From JARRRD01 sp037381085 (GTDB lineage Bacteria > Nitrospirota > Thermodesulfovibrionia > Thermodesulfovibrionales > UBA6898): 45,559 nt of DNA. Below, one piece after another: positions 1 to 8,151 of the stretch. The stretch is from positions 1 through 45,559 of the forward strand of contig JARRRD010000026.1 in NCBI GenBank assembly GCA_037381085.1. The letters run 5' to 3'. The notes under the pieces were generated by a model. It was not told the origin of the DNA, did no database searches, and saw nothing but the letters and a program-made list of their open reading frames with translations. Positions within the stretch are counted from its first letter, which is position 1. Each line of letters opens with the position of its first letter. Position numbers and translations under genes: made by a program.

Positions 1-56
1 CTTGAGGTCTATTAGCCTCCCCTTGACCAACGGTGTGATAAAAGTGTAATAGAATA

Positions 57-89
57 TCCCTCTCAAAGACGACATAACTTTGAGAGGGA
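57..89. repeat. Perfect 12-bp inverted repeat (hairpin)
   Basis: TCCCTCTCAAAG (57-68) is followed by a 9-base loop and its exact complement CTTTGAGAGGGA (78-89). There is no T-run after it on plus. On minus the flank is A/T-rich but has no clear T-tract. It could be the terminator of a gene lying left of the window, an operator, or part of a small RNA. No ORF overlaps it. Confidence 0.6.
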
Positions 90-252
90 CAGGTCGATGG
101 ATTCAGGTCTTTCATCTTGTATGTCTTGACTGATTAGAACGTATTGCAACCAGTAATACTCATTTCCGAGACCCTCTATGTTTTGCGGGTAATCAGTCAA
201 ATCCGACATTTCATCAGGCTGACTTATGATCGGTCATGCCAGGTTCGACAAC

Positions 253-307
253 GTTACAGTCGCGTTAAACTTCCGTTAAACTTGAGTTAAATCACCCGAT
301 GTCTATT
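253..307 (+). promoter_or_regulatory. Pho-box array and -10 upstream of phoB
   Basis: Four direct repeats start at 253, 264, 275 and 286: GTTACA, GTTAAA, GTTAAA, GTTAAAT, each exactly 11 bp after the previous one. PhoB-family regulators bind tandem 11-bp direct repeats (enterobacterial consensus CTGTCATAAAT) that stand in for a -35 box. Nine bases after the last GTTAAAT comes TCTATT (302-307), a plausible -10. The gene downstream encodes a PhoB-type regulator, so autoregulation is the natural reading. The same geometry recurs at 1138-1192. Confidence 0.75.
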
Positions 308-341
308 GCACACCGACTGGCTCACATGTTATATCTAAATC

Positions 342-1058
342 ATGAAAGGCAAGAGGATCCTCGTTGTCGACGATGAGCCGGACATTGTTGAACTCTGCAC
401 CTACAATCTCAGCAAGGAGGGATATGATGTTGCCTCTGCGCCTGACGGCGAAGAGGCCCTTGGAAGGATCAGGAAAGAGAAATTCGACCTTGTAGTCCTC
501 GACCTTATGCTCCCCGGACTGCAGGGCATGGAACTCTGCAGAATTGTCAGGAACGATCCGACGACCGCTTCCGTGCCGATCATCATGCTCACCGCCAAGA
601 CCGAAGAGCTCGACAAGGTCCTCGGCCTTGAGATGGGGGCCGACGACTACGTCACCAAACCTTTCGGCCCGAGGGAATTGCTCGCCCGCGTGAGAGCCGT
701 TATGAGAAGATCAGGGGCAAGAGCGGAGAAGGCGCCGAAGGGGGAAAAAGAGGCGATAATACGCCTCGGTGATCTTGTCATCGATCTTTCGGCCTATACC
801 GTAACAAAAGGAGGGGCTTTCCTGAATCTCAGCTCTACCGAGTTCCGGCTCCTGTCCCATCTCGTCGAAAACAAGGGCAAGGTCTTTAATCGTGACCAGC
901 TTCTCAATGCAGTGTGGAAAGACGGCGGCTACGTCGAGCCGAGGACGGTTGACGTCCACATCAGGAGGCTGCGCACACAGATTGAGGACGATCCTGCAAG
1001 CCCCGAATACATAAAGACGAGAAGAGGGATCGGATATTACGCCAATGCGGATTTATAG
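342..1058 (+). CDS. phoB: PhoB-type response regulator (OmpR family)
   Basis: Two-domain DNA-binding response regulator of 238 aa, the usual length. Residues 1-120 form the receiver: acidic pair in VVDDEPD, phospho-acceptor Asp in VVLDLMLPG, conserved Thr in MLTAK and Lys in YVTKPFG. Residues 140-235 form the OmpR winged helix, with LSSTEFRLL and the recognition region RTVDVHIRRLR. It is assigned as the phosphate regulator because an 11-bp Pho-box array precedes it, a second array follows it, and pstS lies downstream. OmpR-family paralogues are similar, so the name leans on context. No partner kinase (PhoR) is adjacent; the hybrid kinase at 3.2-5.8 kb is of a different type. No clear Shine-Dalgarno precedes the ATG, and a start from the predicted -10 would leave only a short leader. 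Confidence 0.85.
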   Translation: MKGKRILVVDDEPDIVELCTYNLSKEGYDVASAPDGEEALGRIRKEKFDLVVLDLMLPGLQGMELCRIVRNDPTTASVPIIMLTAKTEELDKVLGLEMGADDYVTKPFGPRELLARVRAVMRRSGARAEKAPKGEKEAIIRLGDLVIDLSAYTVTKGGAFLNLSSTEFRLLSHLVENKGKVFNRDQLLNAVWKDGGYVEPRTVDVHIRRLRTQIEDDPASPEYIKTRRGIGYYANADL

Positions 1059-1137
1059 CGACCGTTGCCCGCCCGGTTCTACACCTCAGTGAACTGACAT
1101 AGCGGCTCCGGGGAAGCCGGGAATACGTCAGTAAATC

Positions 1138-1192
1138 TTAATACATTTGTAATATTTCTCTAATAGGCCTGTAATAAACAAGCTGCTATAGT
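1138..1192 (+). promoter_or_regulatory. Second Pho-box array and -10 (small Cys protein/pstS)
   Basis: Four direct repeats start at 1138, 1149, 1160 and 1171: TTAATA, GTAATA, CTAATA, GTAATAA, all 11 bp apart. The unit TGTAATA is one base from the classical Pho half-site TGTCATA. After the last unit come 9 bases and then TATAGT (1187-1192), a strong -10. This is the same array-to--10 distance as in front of phoB. The predicted transcript starts near 1199, just before the Shine-Dalgarno of the small ORF at 1213, and can read on into pstS. Confidence 0.75.
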
Positions 1193-1212
1193 GTTTAGGG
1201 AAGGAAACGACA

Positions 1213-1422
1213 ATGGGTCGAACCACAAATGTCATATGCCCCTATATGAGGGGAACAAGGGGTGGAGCACATTGTGGAGCCGTCGATGAATTTGTGAAAG
1301 ACATGGAGGGCTTCTCAACAAAGTTGTGCATGAGCCGGCATTATGAAGTGTGCATCCTCTATGTTGCTGCCCTGAAGGAAGAGATCGTATTGCCGGCCAT
1401 TCAGAGTCGGGCCAGGTCATGA
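1213..1422 (+). CDS. Small four-cysteine protein under Pho-box control
   Basis: A 69-aa ORF with a good ribosome site (AAGGAAA, 5 bases before ATG). It begins about 14 bases after the predicted start of the Pho-box promoter, so it is the first gene of that transcript. Cysteines at residues 9, 21, 39 and 47 are arranged C-x11-C-x17-C-x7-C, within ICPYM, AHCGA, LCMSRHYEVC and a following ILY. This spacing suggests a small metal- or cluster-binding fold. The tail after residue 55 looks unstructured. The function is unknown. No signal peptide or membrane segment is seen. pstS follows after 144 bases. The main doubt is that short ORFs occur by chance; the promoter and ribosome-site fit argue for a real gene. 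Confidence 0.6.
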   Translation: MGRTTNVICPYMRGTRGGAHCGAVDEFVKDMEGFSTKLCMSRHYEVCILYVAALKEEIVLPAIQSRARS

Positions 1423-1566
1423 CGGACTGCGTTGCCGATCTTCATCGCAATCCGTGTAACTTTATCGGGGGAGGTGAGGCCAGGGAATTAAGGAATAGTT
1501 CGGATGTCGCCTGTGGGGCCTGTGCCCAAAACAAAATCCAAAGATAAGATAGAGAAAGGAGAAGAT

Positions 1567-2577
1567 ATGAAGAAACTTGTTGCAATAATGGCAGTCTTGT
1601 TTACAGCGCTTTGCTTTTCGCCGGCGGGAGCCGCCGAGATGCTGAACGGAGCGGGCGCCACTTTCCCCTATCCGGTATATTCTGCGTGGGCGTATGCCTA
1701 CAACAAGGACACCGGCGTTAAACTGAACTACCAGTCCATAGGATCGGGCGGCGGCATCAGGCAGATCACGGAGCGGACGGTGGACTTCGGCGCGTCTGAT
1801 GCGCCCCTTACTCCCGAGCATCTGGAGAAGGCCAGGCTTTGGCAGTTCCCCGCCGTCATGGGCGGCGTGGTCCCCGTCGTCAATATACCAGGTGTAAGAG
1901 CTGGAAAGATGAAGCTTGACGGGGACGCGGTCTGCAAGATATACCTTGGCGAAGTGCGGTACTGGGATGCCCGGGAAATCAAGTCACTAAATCCCGGGAT
2001 GGGGCTGCCCCACCATAAGATAACCGTTGTCCACAGGTCAGACGGATCAGGGACAACGGCAATCTTCACCCATTACCTGAGCGCTGCCTGCCCTGCGTGG
2101 AAAGAGAAAGTAGGGGCGGGAACGGCCGTGAGCTGGCCCACCGGCATCGGCGGCAAGGGGAACGAAGGCGTGGCCAACTACACCAGAAGGGCTGCAGACT
2201 CCATTGGCTATGTTGAGTTCGCATATGCCATCCAGAACAAGCTCGCCTACGTCCTCCTGAAAAATCCTGCGGGCAATTTTGTAGCCCCCAGTTTTGCTAC
2301 CTTCGAAAATGCGGCAGCGACGGCAAATTTCGACCCGAAGCAGGATTTCCATCTCTGGCTTGTCAACGCCCCCGGTAAAGACGCCTGGCCCATCGCAGGC
2401 GCCACATTCATTCTTCTCGCCAAGGAGAAGAAGGATTCCGACATGAGAACCGTCAAGTTCTATAACTGGTCTTTCAAACACGGTGATGCAAAGGCGAAAG
2501 AACTGATCTATGTCCCGCTTCCGGAATCTTTGAAGAACAAAATCAGGGCTTACTGGAAGGAAAAAGGCATATTTTAA
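1567..2577 (+). CDS. pstS: Phosphate ABC transporter substrate-binding protein PstS
   Basis: Periplasmic phosphate-binding protein, 336 aa, close to the usual 320-350. A signal peptide (KK n-region, hydrophobic core, likely cut near AGA-AEM) is followed by LNGAGATFPYPVYSAW, the family's N-terminal phosphate-loop signature. QSIGSGGGIRQI and HRSDGSGTT are the other phosphate-contacting loops; DFGASDAPL and SIGYVEFAYA are also typical. The reading frame is open further upstream to 1504, but the ATG at 1567 has AAAGGAG nearby and starts a proper signal peptide. It is probably cotranscribed with the small Cys protein from the Pho-box promoter. The permease and ATPase genes (pstCAB) and phoU do not follow; a terminator closes the unit, so they must lie elsewhere. 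Confidence 0.95.
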   Translation: MKKLVAIMAVLFTALCFSPAGAAEMLNGAGATFPYPVYSAWAYAYNKDTGVKLNYQSIGSGGGIRQITERTVDFGASDAPLTPEHLEKARLWQFPAVMGGVVPVVNIPGVRAGKMKLDGDAVCKIYLGEVRYWDAREIKSLNPGMGLPHHKITVVHRSDGSGTTAIFTHYLSAACPAWKEKVGAGTAVSWPTGIGGKGNEGVANYTRRAADSIGYVEFAYAIQNKLAYVLLKNPAGNFVAPSFATFENAAATANFDPKQDFHLWLVNAPGKDAWPIAGATFILLAKEKKDSDMRTVKFYNWSFKHGDAKAKELIYVPLPESLKNKIRAYWKEKGIF

Positions 2578-2591
2578 ACATGTTATATTTT

Positions 2592-2631
2592 GGGGGGCAG
2601 GCGCTGAACAGGCCTCCTGCCCTCCTTTTTT
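2592..2631 (+). terminator. Rho-independent terminator after pstS
   Basis: Stem GGGGGGCAGG (2592-2601) pairs with CCTGCCCTCC (2616-2625) over 10 bp with one G-T pair. The loop is 14 bases and TTTTTT (2626-2631) follows directly. It lies 15 bases after the pstS stop. Confidence 0.9.
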
Positions 2632-2682
2632 ACCTGGTAACGATGGACTGCCCACTTGCAAAAGATGCGAATAAAGTGAGAG

Positions 2683-2970
2683 TCAGTTGCCCGGTTGAAA
2701 TTCCGCCCCCGCCTCCATGCAGTTGGGACCTTTACTCACCCACACGACCTTTGCCTTTGAAGAGGAGAAGCCATGCAAAGCGTGTCTTGTGACCGTTATG
2801 GTCTGCCCCTTCCTGATTTCCGCCTCGGTCAGAAAACCGAAACCACGGTCGGAAATGTTAAGGGTGACGCCTTCGCAGATCTTCGTGGTGTCTTCGTCGA
2901 CGTAGAACTGAAAATTGGCGAGAATTCCCCGGCGACTCGACAGCCTTTCCCTCTTGCTCGATGTCTTCAT
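2683..2970 (-). CDS. PilZ-domain protein (putative c-di-GMP receptor)
   Basis: A single-domain protein of 95 aa. The N-terminal basic segment (KRERLSSRRG) matches the RxxxR half of the PilZ c-di-GMP site. TLNISDRGFGFLTE matches the (D/N)xSxxG half, and the C-terminal VVWVSKG...AGAEF segment is the usual end of the beta-barrel. GGGAGGA precedes the ATG. PilZ proteins of this size act by binding partner proteins in motility, exopolysaccharide or biofilm control, but no partner gene is adjacent. It is transcribed convergently with pstS. Confidence 0.8.
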   Translation of the reverse strand: MKTSSKRERLSSRRGILANFQFYVDEDTTKICEGVTLNISDRGFGFLTEAEIRKGQTITVTRHALHGFSSSKAKVVWVSKGPNCMEAGAEFQPGN

Positions 2971-3118
2971 GGTCTCATCCTCCCATGACTTCTTCTTCCC
3001 GCCCGGTGGTCAGCCAGAAAACCACCTTTCGCTTAAAGGTTGCAATCTTGGACATGCATACAACGTGCCTGATTATAGCCCTTTTTTCAGGAAAATAACA
3101 GGGCTGGAGGACGAACAC

Positions 3119-3155
3119 TGCCAAAAAACGTCGGGAACTCCGCCCTCTTTTGGCA
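3119..3155 (-). repeat. Inverted repeat downstream of the hybrid kinase
   Basis: TGCCAAAA (3119-3126) and TTTTGGCA (3148-3155) are exact complements separated by 21 bases. On minus this lies about 30-65 bases after the kinase stop, where a terminator would be expected. No T-tract follows the right arm, so function is uncertain. Confidence 0.35.
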
Positions 3156-3184
3156 AATGACAGATTTTGCGCAAGCCTCCTATT

Positions 3185-5812
3185 CTACGACTTCACAATT
3201 ACCTCATGCATTATCCGGCCGAGTTCTATGCTGCTGAAAGGTTTTGCAATGACTTCACAGAAACCGTATTCCCTGTAATTTGCCATAATCGGGTCCTGGG
3301 AATATCCGCTTGAGACAATCGCTTTTACATCGGGATCCACTTCATGGAGCTTCCCTATCGCTTCTTTTCCCCCCATCCCACCGGGAACGGTCAAATCCAT
3401 GATTACGGCATCAAAGGGGTTCGATGACGCCATGGCCGTTTTGTACAGCCTTATTGCTTCCGCACCGTCTGAGGCAAACTCGACCTCGTACCCCATTGCC
3501 TTCAGTATCTCGCCGGAAACTCTCCTTACGATTTCTTCATCGTCCATCAGCAGAACCCTGCCTCTGCCCGGAATACAACCCTCTCCCTTTAAGTTCTTCT
3601 CGACAATCTTTTCCTGCGAGGCGGGGAGATACATTGTAAAGACCGTTCCGACTCCAGGATCGGACTTCACGGTGATGCGACCATTGTGGTTTCTTATTAC
3701 TGAATAGACTATTGAAAGCCCCAGTCCGCTGCCATCCTGCTTCGTTGTAAAATAAGGGTCGAAGATTCTCTGCAGATGCTCCCCGCTAATGCCCGTGCCC
3801 CGGTCTTCAACGCTTATCCTCACATACTTTCCTTCCGGCAGTGGCATACCATTTTTCGGTCCCACATCGACATTCCGTGCGTCAATCTTTATAGTTCCCC
3901 CTCCGGGCATTGCCTGGCAGGCGTTAATCACGAGATTATTGAAGACTTGTCCCATCTGTCCTTCATCAACATCAACGGGCCAAAGACCTTCCCCGAAGCC
4001 AAAGTCGCACCTGACGTTGCTGCCTCTCACCGCAAAGCCGACGTAGTCCCTGATCAACTGCTCTGCCGACAAAGTATTTTTTACGGGTGCCCCCCCTTTT
4101 GCAAAAGTAAGCAACTGCCTAGTAAGCTCCCTTGCCTGATAGGACGCCCTCTCTGCTTCCTCCAGCCGCTCATATCCGGGCTCGTCAGGTCTAATGTTCA
4201 TCCTGGCCAGGGAAATGTTCCCGAGAATGGCGGTAAGTATATTGTTGAAGTCATGGGCGATGCCCCCGGCAAGGATTCCGAGGGACTCAAGTTTCTGGGT
4301 CTTGAGCATATTCTCTTCCTCCAGCTTGCGCTGGGTGATATCACGGGCAAATGCACAGTCGATTTCCTTGCCGGCGAAACTGAGGTAGTTGGCCATGATC
4401 TCCACGGGTATAATTCGTCCATCTTTCGCACGATGTCTGGTCTCGACGGTCCGCTTGCCTTCAGCCTTGAGCGCCTCCCACTCTCCTGCCCATCTGTCCT
4501 CCGTAAAGTCCGGATCGATGTCGAAAACGGTGAGATTGAGCAACTCCTCGCGGGTATAGCCCAGCATGCTGCATGCAGTCTCGTTCACGTCGACGATGCG
4601 CGCCTTCGAGTCCATCCAGTAGACGGCGTCGGCTACGTTGTCCACCGTGAATCGGCTAAGGTGCAAGGCCTCCTCCGCACGCTTTCGCTCGCTAATGTCC
4701 CGGACAACGCTGGAAAAAACCTGCTTTCCCCCGTATTCCAGCAACCGGGAGTTTACCTCAACCGGCATAAGCGAACCGTTTTTCCGAAGATGACCCGATT
4801 CGAATACTACAACACCGTGCTCCCGGATCTGCCTGAGCCGCTCCGGGACCCGCGAGGAAAAGCTCGGATGGTCCATCTCGCTGATGTTCATGGCAAGGAT
4901 CTCTTCCCGCTTATACCCCAGCCGTTCGTATGCAGTCCTGTTGGCATCGATGAAGTTACCGTCAAGGTCGAGGATGAAAATACCGTCCGTCGACGAATCG
5001 AACAGTCTGCGATAATTTGCCTCGCTTTCGGCCAGTGCCTCCTCGGCCCGTTTGCGTTCGGTGATATCCGTGATTACGCCGATGAGTCCGAGTTCTTTGC
5101 CCTGGGCGTCATGGAAACGCCTGCCCGACAGGTGACCCAGAAACTCCGTGCCGTCCTTTCTCACGTAGCGGCGTTCGAGGTCCACGGAAGGTATCGAACT
5201 TGCCAGCAGGGAAAGCATGGACCGTCTGCCTGCCTCCCGCTCGAAGGGGTGAACGTGCTCTATATATTCACTCCCGACAAGCTCCTCTACTGTGCATCCG
5301 AACATCTCGGCCATGCACCTGTTGGCGTGGGTGATACGGCCTCTCTTGTCCACCAGGTTGATCCCGACACTCGCGGTATCCATAATCTGCCGCACCAGGG
5401 CACCGCGCTCGGAGATCTCCCTCTCGGCCCGCTTGCGCTCGGTGATGTCGCGCACTATGGTCACCAGATACTCTCTTGTGTCCAGCGTCACATAGCTGAT
5501 GTTTGCTTCAACCGGGAAGGCGGTGCCGTTCCTCCGTTTATGCATGCCTTCAAATATAAGGGAACCCTTCTGCCGCAATTCATTTACATGTATTTGCCAT
5601 GAGAAATCATGCGGGAAGGATGTTTCAATGTCCGTTACGCCCATTCCAAGGAGTTCCCGACTGTCATATCCTAAAGCCGCGCACGCCTTGTCGTTAACAA
5701 AGATAAAGAGTCCGGTCGGGGGATCAACAACGAAGATGGCGTCATTTGATTTATTGATCAGATCCCTGAAAAGCTCCGGATCTGATTGAATCCCGGCTTT
5801 ATTTCCCGTCAT
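3185..5812 (-). CDS. Soluble hybrid histidine kinase with four PAS domains and a receiver
   Basis: An 875-aa sensory kinase with no membrane segment, so cytoplasmic sensing is likely. There are four successive PAS domains (about 10-128, 135-250, 262-378, 382-500), each ending in a DIxERKRAE-like PAC segment. The HisKA helix carries the phospho-accepting His in GIAHDFNNILTAILGN (about 515). The ATPase domain (about 610-735) has NLVINACQAMPGGG, DRGTGIS and GSGLGLSIVY. A C-terminal receiver (about 755-875) has LLMDDEE, Asp in VIMDLTVPGG and Lys in VIAKPF. The GIAHDFNN type of H-box with a terminal receiver is common in environmental hybrid kinases; the signal cannot be told from sequence. No output regulator is adjacent. 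No clear ribosome site precedes the ATG. Confidence 0.9.
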   Translation of the reverse strand: MTGNKAGIQSDPELFRDLINKSNDAIFVVDPPTGLFIFVNDKACAALGYDSRELLGMGVTDIETSFPHDFSWQIHVNELRQKGSLIFEGMHKRRNGTAFPVEANISYVTLDTREYLVTIVRDITERKRAEREISERGALVRQIMDTASVGINLVDKRGRITHANRCMAEMFGCTVEELVGSEYIEHVHPFEREAGRRSMLSLLASSIPSVDLERRYVRKDGTEFLGHLSGRRFHDAQGKELGLIGVITDITERKRAEEALAESEANYRRLFDSSTDGIFILDLDGNFIDANRTAYERLGYKREEILAMNISEMDHPSFSSRVPERLRQIREHGVVVFESGHLRKNGSLMPVEVNSRLLEYGGKQVFSSVVRDISERKRAEEALHLSRFTVDNVADAVYWMDSKARIVDVNETACSMLGYTREELLNLTVFDIDPDFTEDRWAGEWEALKAEGKRTVETRHRAKDGRIIPVEIMANYLSFAGKEIDCAFARDITQRKLEEENMLKTQKLESLGILAGGIAHDFNNILTAILGNISLARMNIRPDEPGYERLEEAERASYQARELTRQLLTFAKGGAPVKNTLSAEQLIRDYVGFAVRGSNVRCDFGFGEGLWPVDVDEGQMGQVFNNLVINACQAMPGGGTIKIDARNVDVGPKNGMPLPEGKYVRISVEDRGTGISGEHLQRIFDPYFTTKQDGSGLGLSIVYSVIRNHNGRITVKSDPGVGTVFTMYLPASQEKIVEKNLKGEGCIPGRGRVLLMDDEEIVRRVSGEILKAMGYEVEFASDGAEAIRLYKTAMASSNPFDAVIMDLTVPGGMGGKEAIGKLHEVDPDVKAIVSSGYSQDPIMANYREYGFCEVIAKPFSSIELGRIMHEVIVKS

Positions 5813-5959
5813 TGCATTAAGATTCTTCAGGACTGATTAGCATTGCAGACAGTCAAGCTAAAATAGATTAATTTTCTCTCTCAGAAATGTCAAGTTTCCG
5901 TTTAAAAGTGGAGTGTCCGGCGGGGATGAGAATTTGCCGATCTTCGCTCTGCAGTAAAC

Positions 5960-6333
5960 TCATTCCTTCTTACTGACCGCACTGAAAGCGAGGAATTTCA
6001 GTTTCTCATGCTCTTTCAGTTGCTACATCATTTTCTCTTCCGAGATGTCCCCTATCTTCACCAGCGCTTCGCCAAATAACATATAGGTGTCGCCCTGCTC
6101 CTTTAGAAGCCTTACCGCACTCTCGCCGAATCTATCGCCGTTCTCTTCCTGTATTACCAGTATTGCCAGGATTTCATCGTCTGTCAGCCAGCCTTTTCCC
6201 TGAGCAAGCTCCCCATTTTACGGTTGTTCTTCCGCTGAAGCAACCTTGCCCTGAGCACATCCAGCGCATTTACAGGCCCCTTCTCCACCAGGTATCTTCC
6301 AAAACGAATATATCTGTTCATGGATTCCATCAT
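5960..6333 (-). pseudogene. Decayed small gene with a MshEN/GspE N-terminal-like repeat
   Basis: Reading minus from the ATG at 6333 gives NRYIRFGRYLVEKGPVNA, then RKMGSLLREK, and then a stop. Shifting frame by one at an AAAA run (about 6193-6197) restores GWLTDDEILAILVIQEEN and later LFGEALVKIGDISEEKMM. It then meets TAG at 6023-6025, after which the frame stays open (QLKEHEKLKFLAFSAVSKKE) to TGA at 5960. The repeated GxxLxxKGxLTxxE pattern resembles the MshEN/GspE N-terminal domain also found as small stand-alone proteins. A missing A in the run would explain the shift. The TAG may be a second lesion or the true end. A sequencing error could mimic the frameshift. Confidence 0.55.
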
Positions 6334-6368
6334 ATGAACTTATATCTACTTTGTCTTTCAGTCCGGCC

Positions 6369-7235
6369 CTACGGCGATTGTTTAAGATATTGGTAGAGGG
6401 CCGCAAAATCCTGTTCCCCCAATCCATAGCGCAAGGCAAGGGCGAATGTCTCCCTGGCGGCGTTGGAGGATGGCATCGCCACCCCGCATTCATAGGCCGT
6501 CACCGACGCGAGGTGAAGGTCCTTGTGCATCAACCTGAGAGGGAAATGGGCCTCGAAGTTCCCGGCCTCGATCATGGGTTTCTTGAGGGCCAGGATGGGT
6601 GCGGCCACGGGAGATGCGAGGAGAGCATCGAACAGCACTTTGCGGGATATGCCAAGCTCCTCCCCGAGCACCATACCCTCGGAAAACGCTGCTATTGCTC
6701 CGGCCAGAAGAAGGTTGTTCACCATCTTCATGGCCGTACCCATACCGTGTCCGCCGACCGGAAAAACCGCCTTGCCCATGGCTTCGAGGAGAGGCATCGA
6801 GAATTCGACATCGTCCTTTTCGCCGCCGACAAAGAAGATGAGCTGTCCCGTTTCGGCAGGTATCTTTGATCCGGTAAGAGGCGCATCGACGAACCGCACC
6901 CCTATCTTCGCACACTCATCGGCCATTTCCCTGGAAAAGGAGGGATTCACCGTACTGCAGTCGACCCAGAGGGAGCCTTTGCCTAGCCTGCCAAGAAAAC
7001 CATCCTCGCCAAGAGCAACAGCCGCCACCGCAGGCGGGTCCGTAAGCATGGTGATGACAACCGGGACCTGCTCTGCAACCCCGGCGGGAGTTTCCGCACG
7101 GACAGCGCCCCGGTCAACCAATGGCCCCGCCTTCTCCCTCGTCCTGTTATAGACCACAAGTTCGTGGCCCTTCTTTAGCAGGTTCCCTGCCATGCGGCTT
7201 CCCATTATGCCCAGACCGATAAACCCGACTTTCAT
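6369..7235 (-). CDS. NAD(P)-dependent beta-hydroxyacid dehydrogenase (3-HIBADH/GLYR family)
   Basis: A 288-aa enzyme of the 3-hydroxyisobutyrate dehydrogenase/glyoxylate-succinic semialdehyde reductase family, full length. The Rossmann motif GFIGLGIMGSRMAGNL opens the protein and VVYNRT follows, which suggests NADP preference. FVDAPLTGSKIPAETGQL is the substrate-binding DAPVSGG-like segment. The catalytic Lys lies in GTAMKMVNNLLLAG, and HKDLHLA is the family's C-terminal signature. A strong AAGGAGGAT sits before the ATG. The likely role is reduction of glyoxylate or succinic semialdehyde, or oxidation of a beta-hydroxyacid. The substrate cannot be chosen from sequence. It appears to be a single-gene unit. 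Confidence 0.88.
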   Translation of the reverse strand: MKVGFIGLGIMGSRMAGNLLKKGHELVVYNRTREKAGPLVDRGAVRAETPAGVAEQVPVVITMLTDPPAVAAVALGEDGFLGRLGKGSLWVDCSTVNPSFSREMADECAKIGVRFVDAPLTGSKIPAETGQLIFFVGGEKDDVEFSMPLLEAMGKAVFPVGGHGMGTAMKMVNNLLLAGAIAAFSEGMVLGEELGISRKVLFDALLASPVAAPILALKKPMIEAGNFEAHFPLRLMHKDLHLASVTAYECGVAMPSSNAARETFALALRYGLGEQDFAALYQYLKQSP

Positions 7236-7276
7236 ATATCCTCCTTATGGACCGGTAAGCCGGCACCAGCATGCAT

Positions 7277-7289
7277 TTCACCACAGAGA
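7277..7289. repeat. TTCACCACAGAGA dispersed motif, copy 1
   Basis: The 13-base word TTCACCACAGAGA occurs here and again at 11070-11082, both intergenic. This copy is followed by unrelated A/T-rich sequence. The two are probably fragments of a dispersed intergenic repeat rather than regulatory sites. Confidence 0.35.
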
Positions 7290-7442
7290 GCGTCTTATAT
7301 ATATTTACCCTGTGACGGGGCAGAGATAAGTAAGCAGCCATAAGGAGAACTCTTTTGCTCCCCGGCCTCTCAACGGAAAACACAATTAAACCTGACCTCC
7401 GCGTCACTGCGGCAGACTATTACAATTTTTCTAAGGCAAGAC

Positions 7443-8138
7443 TCACAGATGGCTGATCTCGTCCTTTTGCTCCTCGCCCCTGATTCTCTTTTCAAGGTAA
7501 TCTTTTGCGATGTCCTTTCCGCCCAGGCCGAAGGCCAGGGAAAGGGCAAAGACGATGCCGCCGAAGATGATCGAAAAGGAAATGATCACCGTGTCCTTGC
7601 CTATGCCCAGCTGTTCCAGGGCTATCGAAATGGAAAAGAGAAATATGGCTAGCTTGACCCCTTTACCAATCAAACCTGATATCTTCAAGCCCGCATTGAC
7701 AGATGCGATAAGGGCCGCGCGCCCGAAAAAGTTGCCGAGGATCGCCCCAAAAATGACGATGAGGAGGGCGACAAACACGTTGGGGAGATAGAGAAAGAAC
7801 TTTTCGAACAGTCTCTCTATCGCAAGTACATTCAGGGCATTAAGGGCGATGATAACAAAGGCAAGGACGATCACCCAGCCGACGAACCGTGCCAGGAGAG
7901 TGGAAAAAGGTTCCCGTATACCCCCTCTTGCTATGACTTTGCTGATGCCCGACCTCTCAGAGACCTCGTCGAGTTTGAGGAACCTGAACAGTCTGGCGAG
8001 GACGGTCTTCATGATCCACGCCACGACCATACCTATGATCAGTAGAAAAATGGAAGAGAAGAGACTGGGAAGAAACTGGATCACCTTGTAGATAAATTCC
8101 TCCACCGGCTGTGTGATAAGTTTCTGGAATATATTCAT
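7443..8138 (-). CDS. Small-conductance mechanosensitive-channel-like membrane protein
   Basis: A 231-aa integral membrane protein with hydrophobic segments around residues 22-46, 84-104, 114-138, 158-178 and 184-206. The pattern (paired helices with LLARFVGWVIVLAF and ending in LAFGLGGKDIAKDYLEKRI) matches the conserved TM-helix family related to MscS. The soluble beta and C-terminal domains of true MscS are absent. The GLGGKDIA motif resembles the MscS TM3 pore region. AGGAGGG precedes the ATG. Its start lies 13 bases beyond the stop of the glycosyltransferase gene, so it is the last gene of glgC-GT-channel. The context suggests a role in turgor or solute release. Transport activity is inference. 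Confidence 0.7.
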   Translation of the reverse strand: MNIFQKLITQPVEEFIYKVIQFLPSLFSSIFLLIIGMVVAWIMKTVLARLFRFLKLDEVSERSGISKVIARGGIREPFSTLLARFVGWVIVLAFVIIALNALNVLAIERLFEKFFLYLPNVFVALLIVIFGAILGNFFGRAALIASVNAGLKISGLIGKGVKLAIFLFSISIALEQLGIGKDTVIISFSIIFGGIVFALSLAFGLGGKDIAKDYLEKRIRGEEQKDEISHL

Positions 8139-8151
8139 GCGGCCCTCCTGT

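Noticed and set aside
3776..5602. 608-aa plus-strand ORF opposite the hybrid kinase
   Set aside because: It mirrors the kinase codons, has no recognisable domain and no ribosome site; it is a high-GC antisense shadow.
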